64,000 bases of DNA from Anaerolineae bacterium (GTDB lineage: Bacteria > Chloroflexota > Anaerolineae > DUEN01): NCBI GenBank assembly GCA_025060615.1, contig JANXBS010000002.1:1-64000 (forward strand), in the 5' to 3' direction. Both the position numbers and the translations under genes were made by a program. Of the stretch, positions 11,083 through 19,650 are shown in pieces. Every line of letters starts with the position of its first letter. Position 1 is the first letter of the stretch. The notes below the pieces were generated by a model. That model did not search any database and was not told where the DNA came from. It saw only the letters and a program-made list of their open reading frames with translations.

Positions 11083-11730
11083 ATGAACTCAGAACGGAAG
11101 CTCCGTTTCGGCATGCTCATTCTTGCCTCGTTCCTTGCCGCCGCTTGCACACCCATGTCCACGCCTCCATCCCAGCCGAATGCCGAGGCGCCGACGCCTA
11201 CGGCGACCGTGGCTGCGCCAACGGAAACTCTTCCACTCGAACAACCCACCGCAGCGCCGCCGACGCCCATTTCACCGTCGGATGCGCCGCCAACGCCAAC
11301 GGCAACGCCAGAACCCACGGAAGGAGAAACGCCTGTGCCTGCAAACGAGGAGGCGGCAACCGCGGAAACGCCCATTCGAGTCGTCTTTGGCGACACAGTG
11401 CTGACGGCGCGGCTGTGGGCCAACCCCACCGCGCGCGATCTGATCGCCCAGCTTCCGCTGACGCTCACCTTCCGCGACTATGGTCGCCAGGAGAAGCTCG
11501 CCAGGTTGCCCCGAAGGCTGACCATGGAGGGCGTACCGGCCGGCGACGACCCGCTGCCGGGCGAGATCGGCTACTACGCGCCGGCGGGCGTCATCGTTTT
11601 CTACTACGAGGACGTCGGCTACTTCACCGGCATCGTGCGGCTCGGCCGGTTCGACGATAGCTCGGACGCCATCAACGCCCTCATCGGCCAGACCGGAGAC
11701 TTTGCGGCGACCATTGAGCTTGCAAATTGA
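11083..11730 (+). CDS. Lipoprotein with C-terminal cyclophilin-like domain
   Basis: The mature-gene start is taken as the ATG at 11083, giving MNSERKLRFGMLILASFLAAACTP, i.e. n-region, hydrophobic core and an AAAC lipobox with Cys about residue 22. A Pro/Thr-rich spacer to about residue 110 leads to a globular domain (PIRVVFGDTVLTARLWANPT, RDLIAQLPLTLTFRDYG, LPGEIGYYAPAGVIVFYYED, GIVRLGRFDD) that resembles the bacterial cyclophilin-like fold family often found beside AKR, SDR and cupin genes. Peptidyl-prolyl isomerase activity is not established for that family. The frame is open upstream to 11008 through an AKR remnant, whose ribosome site is better than anything directly before 11083, so translation may begin there with a 25-residue N-terminal extension. 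Confidence 0.75.
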   Translation: MNSERKLRFGMLILASFLAAACTPMSTPPSQPNAEAPTPTATVAAPTETLPLEQPTAAPPTPISPSDAPPTPTATPEPTEGETPVPANEEAATAETPIRVVFGDTVLTARLWANPTARDLIAQLPLTLTFRDYGRQEKLARLPRRLTMEGVPAGDDPLPGEIGYYAPAGVIVFYYEDVGYFTGIVRLGRFDDSSDAINALIGQTGDFAATIELAN

Positions 11731-11751
11731 CACCCGAGGTGTGGTGGAAAA

Positions 11752-12486
11752 ATGGCGAGGATCTTCATCACCGGCTCGGCCGATGGCCTGGGCCAACTGG
11801 CGGCGAAGGCTCTGGTCGCGCAAGGCCATAAGGTCGTCTTACATGCACGCAATCCGGAGCGCGCCCAGCATGCGCTCCGGCACGTCCCCGGCGCCGTGCG
11901 CGCTCTGGTAGGCGACCTGTCTGACATCGAGGCGACCAAACGCCTCGCCGACGAAGCGAACGCGCTGGGGCCGTTCGACGCCGTGATCCACAACGCCGGC
12001 GTCTATCGGGCGCCGGCGCGCGAGGTGTTCACCGTCAACACCCTGGCGCCTTACCTCCTCACCTGCCTGATGCACAGACCCCGACGCCTGATCTACCTGA
12101 GCTCAAGCCTACATCTGCAGGGCCATGCGCGTCTGGAAGAGCTCGCCACAGATCACGGCCAGGTCAGCTATTCCGACTCAAAACTGTACGTGACGATGCT
12201 CTGCATGGCGGTGGCGCGCAGATGGCCGGATGTGTGCGCCAACGCCGTCGATCCCGGGTGGGTGCCTACCAAGATGGGCGGTCCGAACGCACCGGACGAT
12301 CTGCAGCAAGGGTACGAGACCCAGGTGTGGCTGGCCGTGAGCGACGACCCTGCGGCGAAGGTGAGCGGCCGCTATTTCCACCATCGGCAGGAAAGGCCCT
12401 ATCACCCGCAGGCCGGCGATGTCGCGCGGCAAGAGCGATTGTTGAGCGTTTGCGAAGCGATCACAGGCGTGCCTCTCCCGGAGTAG
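11752..12486 (+). CDS. Short-chain dehydrogenase/reductase (SDR)
   Basis: A Rossmann-fold SDR of 244 residues. The cofactor loop is FITGSADGLGQLAAKAL, DLSD binds the adenine edge, VIHNAGVYR is the NAG motif, and LSSSLH with YSDSKLY supplies the catalytic Ser-Tyr-Lys triad. VDPGWVPTKMGG follows as in the NAD-binding loop of this family. HARNPERAQ after the second strand suggests an NADP preference. It starts 21 bp after the lipoprotein gene and is probably in the same transcript as the other island genes. Substrate unknown. Confidence 0.92.
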   Translation: MARIFITGSADGLGQLAAKALVAQGHKVVLHARNPERAQHALRHVPGAVRALVGDLSDIEATKRLADEANALGPFDAVIHNAGVYRAPAREVFTVNTLAPYLLTCLMHRPRRLIYLSSSLHLQGHARLEELATDHGQVSYSDSKLYVTMLCMAVARRWPDVCANAVDPGWVPTKMGGPNAPDDLQQGYETQVWLAVSDDPAAKVSGRYFHHRQERPYHPQAGDVARQERLLSVCEAITGVPLPE

Positions 12487-12532
12487 CCGAGGAGGGGCAG
12501 CCCTACGACCCAGGTTCACGAGGAGAGACCCC

Positions 12533-12934
12533 ATGACCTCATGGACCAAGGAAGAACTCGACGCCATCGGCCGTGCGGAGGAGCTGGAGATCGCCCCGCG
12601 GCAACCGGACGGCAAGCTGCGCAAACCGTTGCCGGTTTGGGTGGTGCGCGTCGGTCACAACCTCTACGTGCGCTCGTATCGCGGGCCAAAGGGCGCTTGG
12701 TTTCAAGCCGCACAGGCCACCCACACAGGGCGCATCCGGGCCGGCGGCGTGGAGAAAGACGTGGTCTTTATTGAAGAAAGCGATCCTGCCATTAACGACC
12801 GAATTGACGCCGCCTACCGCGCCAAATACGGCCGCTATCCGCAGTACGTGGCGCCGATGGTGACCTCCGAGGTGCGGGCGACGACGCTCAAAATCATCCC
12901 GAAACCGACAAAAACGAACATCAAGGAGAGTTGA
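12533..12934 (+). CDS. DUF2255 family protein
   Basis: A 133-residue protein starting MTSWTKEELDAIGRAEELEI, followed by VWVVRVGHNLYVRSYRGPKGAWFQ and ending near YVAPMVTSEVRATTLKIIPK. I recognise this as DUF2255, a small family with a fold related to flavin-binding split barrels or nitroreductase-like proteins, frequently encoded beside SDR and AKR genes. The exact function is unknown. A GAGGAGAG ribosome site precedes the ATG, 46 bp after the SDR stop. Confidence 0.85.
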   Translation: MTSWTKEELDAIGRAEELEIAPRQPDGKLRKPLPVWVVRVGHNLYVRSYRGPKGAWFQAAQATHTGRIRAGGVEKDVVFIEESDPAINDRIDAAYRAKYGRYPQYVAPMVTSEVRATTLKIIPKPTKTNIKES

Positions 12935-12936
12935 AA

Positions 12937-13920
12937 ATGGAGTACGTCAAACTCGGAAACACCGGTCTGGATGTCTCGCGCATCTGCCTCGGCTGTATGA
13001 GCTTCGGCAAAGCCGAGGGCTGGGTCCACAATCCGTGGGCGCTGGATGAAGAGGAGAGCCGCGTCATCATCCGGCGCGCGCTGGAGCTGGGCATCAACTT
13101 CTTCGACACGGCCAATGTCTACGCCCATGGCGTCAGCGAGGAGATTCTGGGGCGGGCGATCCGAGACTTCGCCAACCGCGACGAGGTTGTCATCGCCACT
13201 AAGGTGCGCGGCCGGATGCATGCAGGACCCAACGGCGAAGGGCTTTCGCGCAAAGCCATCTTGAGCGAGATCGACAAAAGCCTGAAGCGCCTGGGCATGG
13301 ACTATGTAGACCTCTACATTATCCACCGCTGGGACTACCACACGCCCATCGAGGAGACCATGGCCGCCCTGCACGACGTCGTCAAGGCCGGCAAGGCGCG
13401 CTACATCGGCGCTTCGGCCATGTGGGCCTGGCAGTTCCAGAAGGCGCTCTACGTGGCCGAAAAACACGGCTGGACGCGCTTTGTCTCCATGCAGAACCAC
13501 TACAACCTCATCTACCGGGAGGAGGAGCGAGAGATGATGCCCCTCTGCATCGCCGAGGGGATCGCCTCGACGCCTTACAGCCCGCTGGCGTCGGGCCGAT
13601 TGGCGCGTGATTGGTCGGAGACCACGACGCGCTACGAGACTGACCCCATCGCAAAGCAAAAGTACGACGCCACGGCGGAGGCCGATCGCCGGGTGGTCGA
13701 GCGACTCGCCGAGGTGGCCCAAAAGCGCGGCGTCCCACGGGCGCAGATCGCTCTGGCCTGGCTTTTGCATAAGAAGCCGGTCATTGCGCCGATCATCGGC
13801 GCCACCAAGGTGTCGCATGTCGAAACCGCGGTCGGAGCGACGTCCATCCAGCTAACCCCCGATGAGATCGCGTATATGGAAGAGCCCTACGTGCCCCACG
13901 CAATCGTTGGGCACAATTGA
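12937..13920 (+). CDS. Aldo/keto reductase, YajO-like (third AKR of the island)
   Basis: Starts MEYVKLGNTGLDVSRICLG. Catalytic segments are NFFDTANVYAHGVSEE (Asp, Tyr), VIATKVRGRM (Lys) and YIIHRWDYHTPIEE (His); PIIGATKVSHVETAV is the cofactor-binding region. The ATG at 12937 follows AAGGAGAG with a good spacer; a TTG 6 nt upstream is also in frame but inside the spacer. Three bases after the DUF2255 stop, so tightly coupled to it. It differs enough from the reductase at 8585 to be a separate subfamily member rather than a recent duplicate. Confidence 0.93.
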   Translation: MEYVKLGNTGLDVSRICLGCMSFGKAEGWVHNPWALDEEESRVIIRRALELGINFFDTANVYAHGVSEEILGRAIRDFANRDEVVIATKVRGRMHAGPNGEGLSRKAILSEIDKSLKRLGMDYVDLYIIHRWDYHTPIEETMAALHDVVKAGKARYIGASAMWAWQFQKALYVAEKHGWTRFVSMQNHYNLIYREEEREMMPLCIAEGIASTPYSPLASGRLARDWSETTTRYETDPIAKQKYDATAEADRRVVERLAEVAQKRGVPRAQIALAWLLHKKPVIAPIIGATKVSHVETAVGATSIQLTPDEIAYMEEPYVPHAIVGHN

Positions 13921-13932
13921 GCGAGGAAAAAG

Positions 13933-14037
13933 CAACACGAAGAAGAGATCGCTGCAACCGTTCTATGGCTGTGCTCAGACGTAGCTTCCTTTGCCGTCGG
14001 AGCCGCAATGGCGGCTGACGATGGTCAAAAAGTGTAA
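13933..14037 (+). pseudogene. C-terminal remnant of a short-chain dehydrogenase
   Basis: Thirty-four codons plus a TAA, read as EEEIAATVLWLCSDVASFAV then GAAMAADDGQKV. This matches the signature C-terminus of glucose-dehydrogenase-like SDRs (pattern PEEIAxxVLWLCSDxASFxTGxxxxVDGG). The conserved VDGG has decayed to ADDG. It begins 12 bp after the AKR stop with no start codon or ribosome site of its own, so it is a fragment left by recombination or deletion. Confidence 0.72.
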
Positions 14038-14059
14038 GCTTCAACAGAGGAGGCTAATC

Positions 14060-15082
14060 ATGAAAGGAACCATGCTCTACGGCCCTCGGGATGTGCGCTT
14101 TGAGGAGCGCCCCGACCCGGTGATTATCGAACCGACGGATGCCATTATCCGAGTCACAGCGACCTGTATATGCGGATCCGATTTGTGGCCGTATCGCGGT
14201 GTTGAACCCATCACCCAACCGAGACCCATGGGCCACGAGTATGTCGGCATCGTCGAGGAGGTCGGCAGTGCGGTTAAGAATATCAAACCTGGTCAATTCG
14301 TTGTTGGCTCGTTCTTCGCGTCAGACAACACTTGTGAGATCTGCCAGGCCGGTTATCAGTCCTCTTGCATCAATCGGCAGCCCGCTGCTCCCACTGGTGC
14401 ACAAGCGCCCTTGCTGCGTGTGCCGCTAGCGGATGGCACACTGGTAGCGACGCCGGACATTCCCCCCGACGATCTGATCCCCAGCCTCCTCACCGCGTCA
14501 GATGTATTGGGCACCGGCTGGTTCGCTGCCGACGCCGCCAACGTGAAACCGGGCTCGACGGTTGTGGTCGTCGGCGACGGCGCCGTGGGCTTGCTCGGCG
14601 TGCTTTCAGCCAAACAGATGGGGGCCGAACGCATCATCGCCATGAGCCGGCATCCGACGCGGCAAAAACTGGCGCTGGAGTTTGGCGCGACCGACATTGT
14701 CCCTGAGCGCGGCGACGAGGGTGTAGCGAGGATTAAGGAACTCACGAATGGGCTCGGCGCGCACTCAGTCATCGAGGCCGTCGGCACCCAGGAATCGCTG
14801 ATGCAGGCTATCCGTTCTGCACGGCCAGGCGGCTACGTCGGGTTCGTTGGCGTGTTCCATGAAGTGGCGATACCTGGGTGGGAGTTTTTCTTCTCCCACG
14901 TTCACTTGCACGGTGGCCCCGCCCCTGTACGCCGCTACTTGCCCATGCTGATTGATCTGATTTGGAATCGAAAGATCAACCCCGGTAAGGTATTTGACTT
15001 GACTCTGCCCCTGGAACAGGTGGCGGAAGGCTACCGTGCCATGGATGAGCGGCGAGCTATCAAGGTGTTGCTGCAGCCCTAG
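14060..15082 (+). CDS. Zinc-dependent alcohol dehydrogenase (MDR family)
   Basis: A medium-chain dehydrogenase of 340 residues. Catalytic-zinc residues are visible in CICGSDLWPYRG (Cys) and MGHEYVGIVEEVG (His-Glu), with the GSFFASDNTCEICQAG region in place of the classic four-Cys structural zinc lobe. VVVVGDGAVGLLGVLSAKQMG is the NAD(P)-binding fold. The ATG at 14060 follows AGGAGG; the frame is open upstream to 13991 but through the SDR remnant region. It closes the oxidoreductase island and is convergent with the gene at 15172. It probably oxidises or reduces a small alcohol/aldehyde pair; substrate not known. Confidence 0.92.
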   Translation: MKGTMLYGPRDVRFEERPDPVIIEPTDAIIRVTATCICGSDLWPYRGVEPITQPRPMGHEYVGIVEEVGSAVKNIKPGQFVVGSFFASDNTCEICQAGYQSSCINRQPAAPTGAQAPLLRVPLADGTLVATPDIPPDDLIPSLLTASDVLGTGWFAADAANVKPGSTVVVVGDGAVGLLGVLSAKQMGAERIIAMSRHPTRQKLALEFGATDIVPERGDEGVARIKELTNGLGAHSVIEAVGTQESLMQAIRSARPGGYVGFVGVFHEVAIPGWEFFFSHVHLHGGPAPVRRYLPMLIDLIWNRKINPGKVFDLTLPLEQVAEGYRAMDERRAIKVLLQP

Positions 15083-15171
15083 GCCTTGGATTCAAAGCGT
15101 GCTGGGTTGGCTGATCGGTTTCAGCCTGCGGTCAGATTTTGCGTGACAACTTCATGTGCGCGCCCAGGCAT

Positions 15172-15780
15172 TTATGCTATGCGGCCTGAAAGCTGTACAT
15201 GGGCTAGGAGTCGAGCGTACTCCTGGAGCGTGTCCATGTCCGATAGGATGGCATCATCAGGAACCGGAATTTCAGCTATAGCATCTTGATGACGACGGAT
15301 CACCTCGCGCAGGCTGCCGCCCTGGCCTATGGACAGCACCTCCGACCAGAACCGCCGCGGCAGGCCAATGGGATGGCCGCGCCGGCCGCCGAAGATAGGC
15401 AGACAAATGCGATCGTCCTCGCCACGCAGAGCAGCGGCGATTCGGTTCATGGTGGCCACGGAGACCTGCGGTTGATCACCGAGGGCGATGAGCGCGGCGG
15501 TTGCCATCGGGGAGGCAGCCTTCAGGCCCACCTGAACGGAGGAGAGCATCTCGCCCCGGGCGTAATCGGGGTTAAAGGCCACACGCACAGGCAGGCCGGC
15601 CAGAACTTGTTCCATCTCGGCTCGCCAGTGGCCGACGACTACGATCGCCTCATCCACGTTAGTGGCAGTCACGGTGTGCACGACGTGTTCGATCACCAGC
15701 TTGTCGCCCAACGGCAGCAACAGCTTAGGACATCCCATGCGCTGAGAAGCGCCCGCCGCCAGTACGATGGCCGAGATCAC
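15172..15780 (-). CDS. MobA/MocA-like nucleotidyltransferase
   Basis: A GT-A-fold NTP transferase of about 200 residues. The nucleotide-binding signature is LAAGASQRMGCPKLLLPLG, followed by VVVGHWRAEMEQVL, NPDYARGEMLSSVQVGL and ALGDQPQV (the metal-binding Asp). These match the family of molybdenum-cofactor cytidylyl- and related transferases. I prefer the GTG at 15780, 7 nt after GGAGGA, to the ATG at 15807; either way the start lies inside the 3' end of the preceding glycosyltransferase gene, implying translational coupling. MoaA lies elsewhere in the window (42.5 kb), but no molybdoenzyme does, so the exact nucleotide acceptor is open. Confidence 0.85.
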   Translation of the reverse strand: MISAIVLAAGASQRMGCPKLLLPLGDKLVIEHVVHTVTATNVDEAIVVVGHWRAEMEQVLAGLPVRVAFNPDYARGEMLSSVQVGLKAASPMATAALIALGDQPQVSVATMNRIAAALRGEDDRICLPIFGGRRGHPIGLPRRFWSEVLSIGQGGSLREVIRRHQDAIAEIPVPDDAILSDMDTLQEYARLLAHVQLSGRIA

Positions 15781-17551
15781 GGCAGTCCTCCGTTTCCCTT
15801 CGCCCATATCGACGAAGCAAAGTCTCCCGCGAGATCCAAAGCTGTCCTCGTTGAAGGCGCCACAGGCTTTTTCCTTTTAGGCTGGCCGGGTTAAAGGCCC
15901 AGATGATCAACCAAGTGTGCAAGTTCTCCCAAAAGCTGGCAAAGCGCCGGAAAATCCCACGAGGCTTCTGCGGGTCCACCAGCTCGAACCCCCATTGCTC
16001 AGCCAGGCGGGCCACCTGGTGAAGCCCGTTTTCACTTCCGAAAGAGGTCACTCCGCGAAAGGCCTTTAAGTCTCGCAGGCGTGGGTTCGACTCGACCTCA
16101 ACCGCCAGCTCGGCTAGAGAACGGGCTAGACGGCGCTCGAACGCGAACGCCCAAGCGAGGTCGGGCCCTCCGTCCGGCATCGGTGGGATACGCTCATTCC
16201 AAAAGTGCAGCTCGCCGATAGGCTCACCGCGCCGGATCTGAGTGCCATCGGACAACACCACATCAATGCGACTCCGGCTGATGGCGATACGCAGCAGACA
16301 GTCCTCTTTCTGGCTGAATTCTTGAATGCCGCAGCAACGCCGGAGCAACGCGTCAAGGGTCCGGATTGCGCTTCGCACCACTTTCGGCAGGCGCCTCTCC
16401 GAAGGCGAAGGCCTTGGGCGCGGCCATACTTGAAGCCGGCCGTCAGAGGTGAGAAGAAATGTCTCGCCGCGCCAGGTGACGCGTCGTCTCATTAGCCCGG
16501 CACACCAAACTGCCGCGCTTAGCAAGTCTCGCAATGGCAACCAGACCAGCCAACGACGAGATTCCCGATCCCCTGTGTAGCCAGTAATCCGCCAGGCGAT
16601 TAGCCAGCGCAGCAATAGGGATACGGTCAGCGCCTGCCATCCTGAGGGCGCAAAGCCGGTCACCACTGTGAACGTGGCGGCCAGCGGCGTGCTGAAAGTT
16701 AGCAATAATCCGGGATACTCCCAGGGCCGGCTGACCCGAGCACAGCGAATCCAGCGCACCTCGCGATCCCACTGATCTCGAAACGTGGTCGCACCCAGTA
16801 CGCTGGCCACGATATAGTCTGATAGGTGCACGCGCAGTCCCAGAGCGGCGATTCTGGCCCCGATCTGGTAATCGTCTGCCAGATAGTCAGCCACCGCCGC
16901 AAACCCGCCGATTCGGGCCAGATCGCGTTGGCGTAAAGCCAGGGTAGCGCCCATGGCAAAGCGCATGGAAAGGACGCGGCGGGCGATCAGGACCGATGGC
17001 AGGAAGGTCACGCCCATGTGCAGCGCCTCTAAGCGGGCGGTTAGATTCAAGGCCCTCTCTCCCCTATAGAGACAGGTGACAAGTCCAGTACGCTGATCAG
17101 CCAGCGGGGCGACCACCCGTCGTAGATAGTCCGGGGTGACGCGGATGTCGCTGTCGCTAACCACCAACGTCTCGTAACGGGCCTGGGCGGCCAGGCCGTG
17201 AAGGATGCTAGCCTTGCGGTTCATCCCGATGGAGGGGGTCACGTATAACCGGATGCTGCACTCGGGAAAGTCTTGTTGCAATCGTCTGACGATGGGGACG
17301 GCTGGGTCTGATGGATCGGCCACGCCAAAGAGGAGCTCGAAATCAGGGTAATCCTGTGTGCAGAAGCTGACGAAGTTCTGATAGGCCTCGGCATCTAATC
17401 CTTTCACTGGCTTCAGGATGGAGACTGGTGGCGTAAAATCGCGAGGCAACTCTGGCCGCGCGCGGAAGAACGAGCGAACATGCCACCAGGCGATCACCCA
17501 ATACACCCAACTGGCGATGGTGAGCAACAAGAGCAACGATTCGATGATCAT
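15725..17551 (-). CDS. hpnI: HpnI-like membrane glycosyltransferase fused to a YkoP-like domain
   Basis: Residues 1-390 are a family-2 glycosyltransferase like HpnI and ceramide glucosyltransferase: N-terminal membrane helix, VVSDSDIRVTPDYL (DxD-type site), GATLALRQRDL, ADDYQIGARI and REVRWIRCARVSR (the RW-type acceptor motif), then two or three membrane helices. Residues from about 410 to 590 (RIAISRSRIDVVLSDGTQIR, GELHFWNERIPP, ENLHTWLIIWAFNP) form a second domain that I match, tentatively, to the YkoP-like family. HpnI is known to add N-acetylglucosamine to bacteriohopanetetrol. AGGAGG precedes the ATG within the end of the upstream hpnK-like gene. The fused C-terminal domain is unusual and its role unknown; the lipid acceptor here is inferred. 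Confidence 0.82.
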   Translation of the reverse strand: MIIESLLLLLTIASWVYWVIAWWHVRSFFRARPELPRDFTPPVSILKPVKGLDAEAYQNFVSFCTQDYPDFELLFGVADPSDPAVPIVRRLQQDFPECSIRLYVTPSIGMNRKASILHGLAAQARYETLVVSDSDIRVTPDYLRRVVAPLADQRTGLVTCLYRGERALNLTARLEALHMGVTFLPSVLIARRVLSMRFAMGATLALRQRDLARIGGFAAVADYLADDYQIGARIAALGLRVHLSDYIVASVLGATTFRDQWDREVRWIRCARVSRPWEYPGLLLTFSTPLAATFTVVTGFAPSGWQALTVSLLLRWLIAWRITGYTGDRESRRWLVWLPLRDLLSAAVWCAGLMRRRVTWRGETFLLTSDGRLQVWPRPRPSPSERRLPKVVRSAIRTLDALLRRCCGIQEFSQKEDCLLRIAISRSRIDVVLSDGTQIRRGEPIGELHFWNERIPPMPDGGPDLAWAFAFERRLARSLAELAVEVESNPRLRDLKAFRGVTSFGSENGLHQVARLAEQWGFELVDPQKPRGIFRRFASFWENLHTWLIIWAFNPASLKGKSLWRLQRGQLWISRETLLRRYGRRETEDCRDLGHRTGGGRFSAHGMS

Positions 17552-17555
17552 TTTC

Positions 17556-18398
17556 CTATGCCTCCTGGAGCGCAGGGTAGGTCGTCAGGCGCAGAGATCG
17601 TTCTTCAATGATCTGCCGTACCGCAGGGCTGAGCAACGCGGCCAGATCGCCCGGATTAGGCCCCAAGGGTTCAGCGTTCGGCCCGAAAGTAGGATGGAAG
17701 TACAGCTCAGCCGTCGGTACTGAGAGCTCACGCAACACTCTCACCACGTAGGCCTCTTCCATCTGGCCGCTCTGCAACAGCCCATATGTCCGATGCGTGA
17801 CCTTCAAGTGATGACCACATAGCGCGCGCAGGCACCAGCGATAGAGTGCAGCGAAGATAAGAGCCCACGCAGCCTTAGTCCCGAACTGACGTCGGCTATG
17901 ACGTACCGATAGCCAGAAGTCATCGCGAGGGAGCCGAAACCCACAAGCGCCAAATTGCTCAGCCAGTGAGAGCACCGTGGCGAGCAGGGAGGGGTGGACG
18001 TGCATATGGTGATGGCCATCCACATGAGAGAGAGAAAGCCCCGTGGCCGCGAAGCGCTCGAATTGGGCGGTGACCTCTCGAATTAGCTCACGCTGCAGGG
18101 TGCGGCTCAGCGCGTAGCGCAGGCCGGCCCAGGCTGCGTTGCGCGGGAAGTAGCCGTGGGCGTCCACCAGATGTGGGATATGGCTCTGCGGCAGGGCCGC
18201 GCGCCCTTCCGTCACTGTTAGGTGCAACCCTATAGCTAGCGAAGGGTTTTCCCGTGCCAGTACAATCGCTTCCTCCGCAGCCTCTCCAGCTATCATCAGG
18301 CTGGCGCTGGTCAAGACTCCCTCACGGTGAGCCTTCACTACCGCTAAGTTAATATGAGTTGAGCGGCCAAAGTCATCGGCGTTCAGGATGATCTGCAT
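17556..18398 (-). CDS. hpnK: HpnK/YdjC-like carbohydrate deacetylase
   Basis: Starts MQIILNADDFGRSTHINLAV; the NADDFG Asp pair, GLHLTVTEGR and DGHHHMHVHP supply the metal-binding and catalytic residues of the YdjC/ChbG deacetylase family. C-terminal ELYFHPTFGPN is also typical. In hopanoid clusters HpnK removes the acetyl group that HpnI's sugar carries, giving glucosaminyl-hopanoid. Here hpnK and hpnI are adjacent and tightly packed (4 bp apart), so the pair probably glycosylates and deacetylates one lipid. The start is supported by AGGAG 7 nt upstream. No squalene-hopene cyclase is in the window, so a non-hopanoid lipid is possible. Confidence 0.85.
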   Translation of the reverse strand: MQIILNADDFGRSTHINLAVVKAHREGVLTSASLMIAGEAAEEAIVLARENPSLAIGLHLTVTEGRAALPQSHIPHLVDAHGYFPRNAAWAGLRYALSRTLQRELIREVTAQFERFAATGLSLSHVDGHHHMHVHPSLLATVLSLAEQFGACGFRLPRDDFWLSVRHSRRQFGTKAAWALIFAALYRWCLRALCGHHLKVTHRTYGLLQSGQMEEAYVVRVLRELSVPTAELYFHPTFGPNAEPLGPNPGDLAALLSPAVRQIIEERSLRLTTYPALQEA

Positions 18399-18743
18399 TC
18401 GAAGCTCCTGCTTTCATTATAATTTAAACCGATTGAGAGGTTAAAGTGGCTCAATCTCTAATCCGACAACTGAAGGCTCGCACCTTATCTCCGGCTCATC
18501 CTCACGTATACGTTAAGCTTTCTAAGGGCAGACGTCTTCTTCACCATGACCATGCCCAGCAGAAAAAGCTTGGATAGACAATACTCTTCTAAACTCCGTT
18601 TTTAACCCTTATACTGCGGTAGTGAGGAGGGAACAAGGGCAGGGTGAGGGCTAAGGCGCGCTTGCTGTATATTTTGACAACGCAAGAGTCAATAAACTCC
18701 AAACCGAGGGATGGAGCCGACAGCCCCCGGCAGTCCTATCGTG
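18399..18743. other. Intergenic region upstream of the hpnK-like gene
   Basis: About 345 bp between the hpnK start and the end of the patatin gene, with no convincing gene. It contains the hpnK promoter near 18416-18444. A plus-strand TATACT near 18610 lacks a clear -35 and has no plus-strand gene after it. Confidence 0.5.
18416..18444 (-). promoter_or_regulatory. Candidate sigma-70 promoter for hpnK-hpnI-mobA-like operon
   Basis: On the minus strand TTAACC and a perfect TATAAT are separated by 17 bp, ending 17 bp before the hpnK ATG. The -10 is perfect and the -35 matches four of six consensus bases. Confidence 0.5.
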
Positions 18744-19592
18744 TCAGGCTTCCGAGGAGAGGCGAAGATCATGCCGTAGCTTCGGAAGGGCTATACGCGC
18801 GGCCGCGCGGCCGGCCTCCATCAGGATAGGGGCATTGGAGAAATCGGTTAACCCCACACGGGTCACATCAGGCGTGATCAGACAATCCGCCTGTTCAGCT
18901 TCGGAATGAGTGACGAGCATGCGAGCATAAAACGAGGCAGCTAACATCTCCAGCAGATTGCGCGGCTCCCGTCCCAGCGCGCCTCGGGGCAGCAAATCTA
19001 CAGCGATCACGTAATCAGCGCCCAGGTTTCGGGCGACGGATACCGGCAAGTTATTGATCAGACCTCCGTCCACTAGCAGGCGACCGTTGAGCCGAACCGG
19101 GCTGAAGATCGCTGGTACAGCACAACTGGCGCGTACTGCCGTCGCCACCGAACCCTCACGCAACACGACCAGCTCACTGTTCACTACGTCAGCAGCTACG
19201 GCAGCGAACGGGATACGCAGGTCAGCAAAGGTCAGCCCGGCCCCGAGAAGCTCGTTGAAATAATCCTCGAGCGGACTCATGTCCAGCAACCCCAGTTTAG
19301 GCCGTTGGACGCGGCTGATCCGCGTCCAGCGTAGGTCCGCTGCGATCTCTCGGAGCCGGGCTGGCGTCAATCCTGCGCAATAGGCCGCGCCTACAGCCGA
19401 TCCCGCGCTCACGCCCACTACGCAGTGGATGGGAACTCCTGCCTCTTCTAGCACCTCCAACACGCCGATATGGGCGATGCCGCGCACGGCTCCCCCGCTC
19501 AGTACTAAGCCCACACAACGTGGCCGGATCCGCCACCAGCGCTGCATATGTCGGATCCAGAGCTTCCTCAAGGCGTTCAGCTTGCCAATCAT
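18744..19592 (-). CDS. Patatin-like phospholipase (RssA/NTE type)
   Basis: A cytoplasmic patatin of about 280 residues. LVLSGGAVRGIAHIGVLEVL is the oxyanion loop, GVSAGSAVGAAY holds the catalytic Ser (GxSxG), and LLVDGGLINNLPV holds the catalytic Asp (DGG). It should hydrolyse acyl ester bonds of membrane lipids. The start is uncertain: an ATG at 19670 overlaps the upstream gene by 20 bp, one at 19592 has a GGAGGT about 17 nt upstream, and 19547 is also possible. I list 19592, which gives the usual short lead before the patatin domain. It lies downstream of the membrane glycosyltransferase gene, probably in one transcript. Confidence 0.88.
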   Translation of the reverse strand: MIGKLNALRKLWIRHMQRWWRIRPRCVGLVLSGGAVRGIAHIGVLEVLEEAGVPIHCVVGVSAGSAVGAAYCAGLTPARLREIAADLRWTRISRVQRPKLGLLDMSPLEDYFNELLGAGLTFADLRIPFAAVAADVVNSELVVLREGSVATAVRASCAVPAIFSPVRLNGRLLVDGGLINNLPVSVARNLGADYVIAVDLLPRGALGREPRNLLEMLAASFYARMLVTHSEAEQADCLITPDVTRVGLTDFSNAPILMEAGRAAARIALPKLRHDLRLSSEA

Positions 19593-19650
19593 AGGCGCTC
19601 GCTTTTCTGACCTCCGGTGAGATAGCGATAAGGCGATCGCCACTCCCCTT

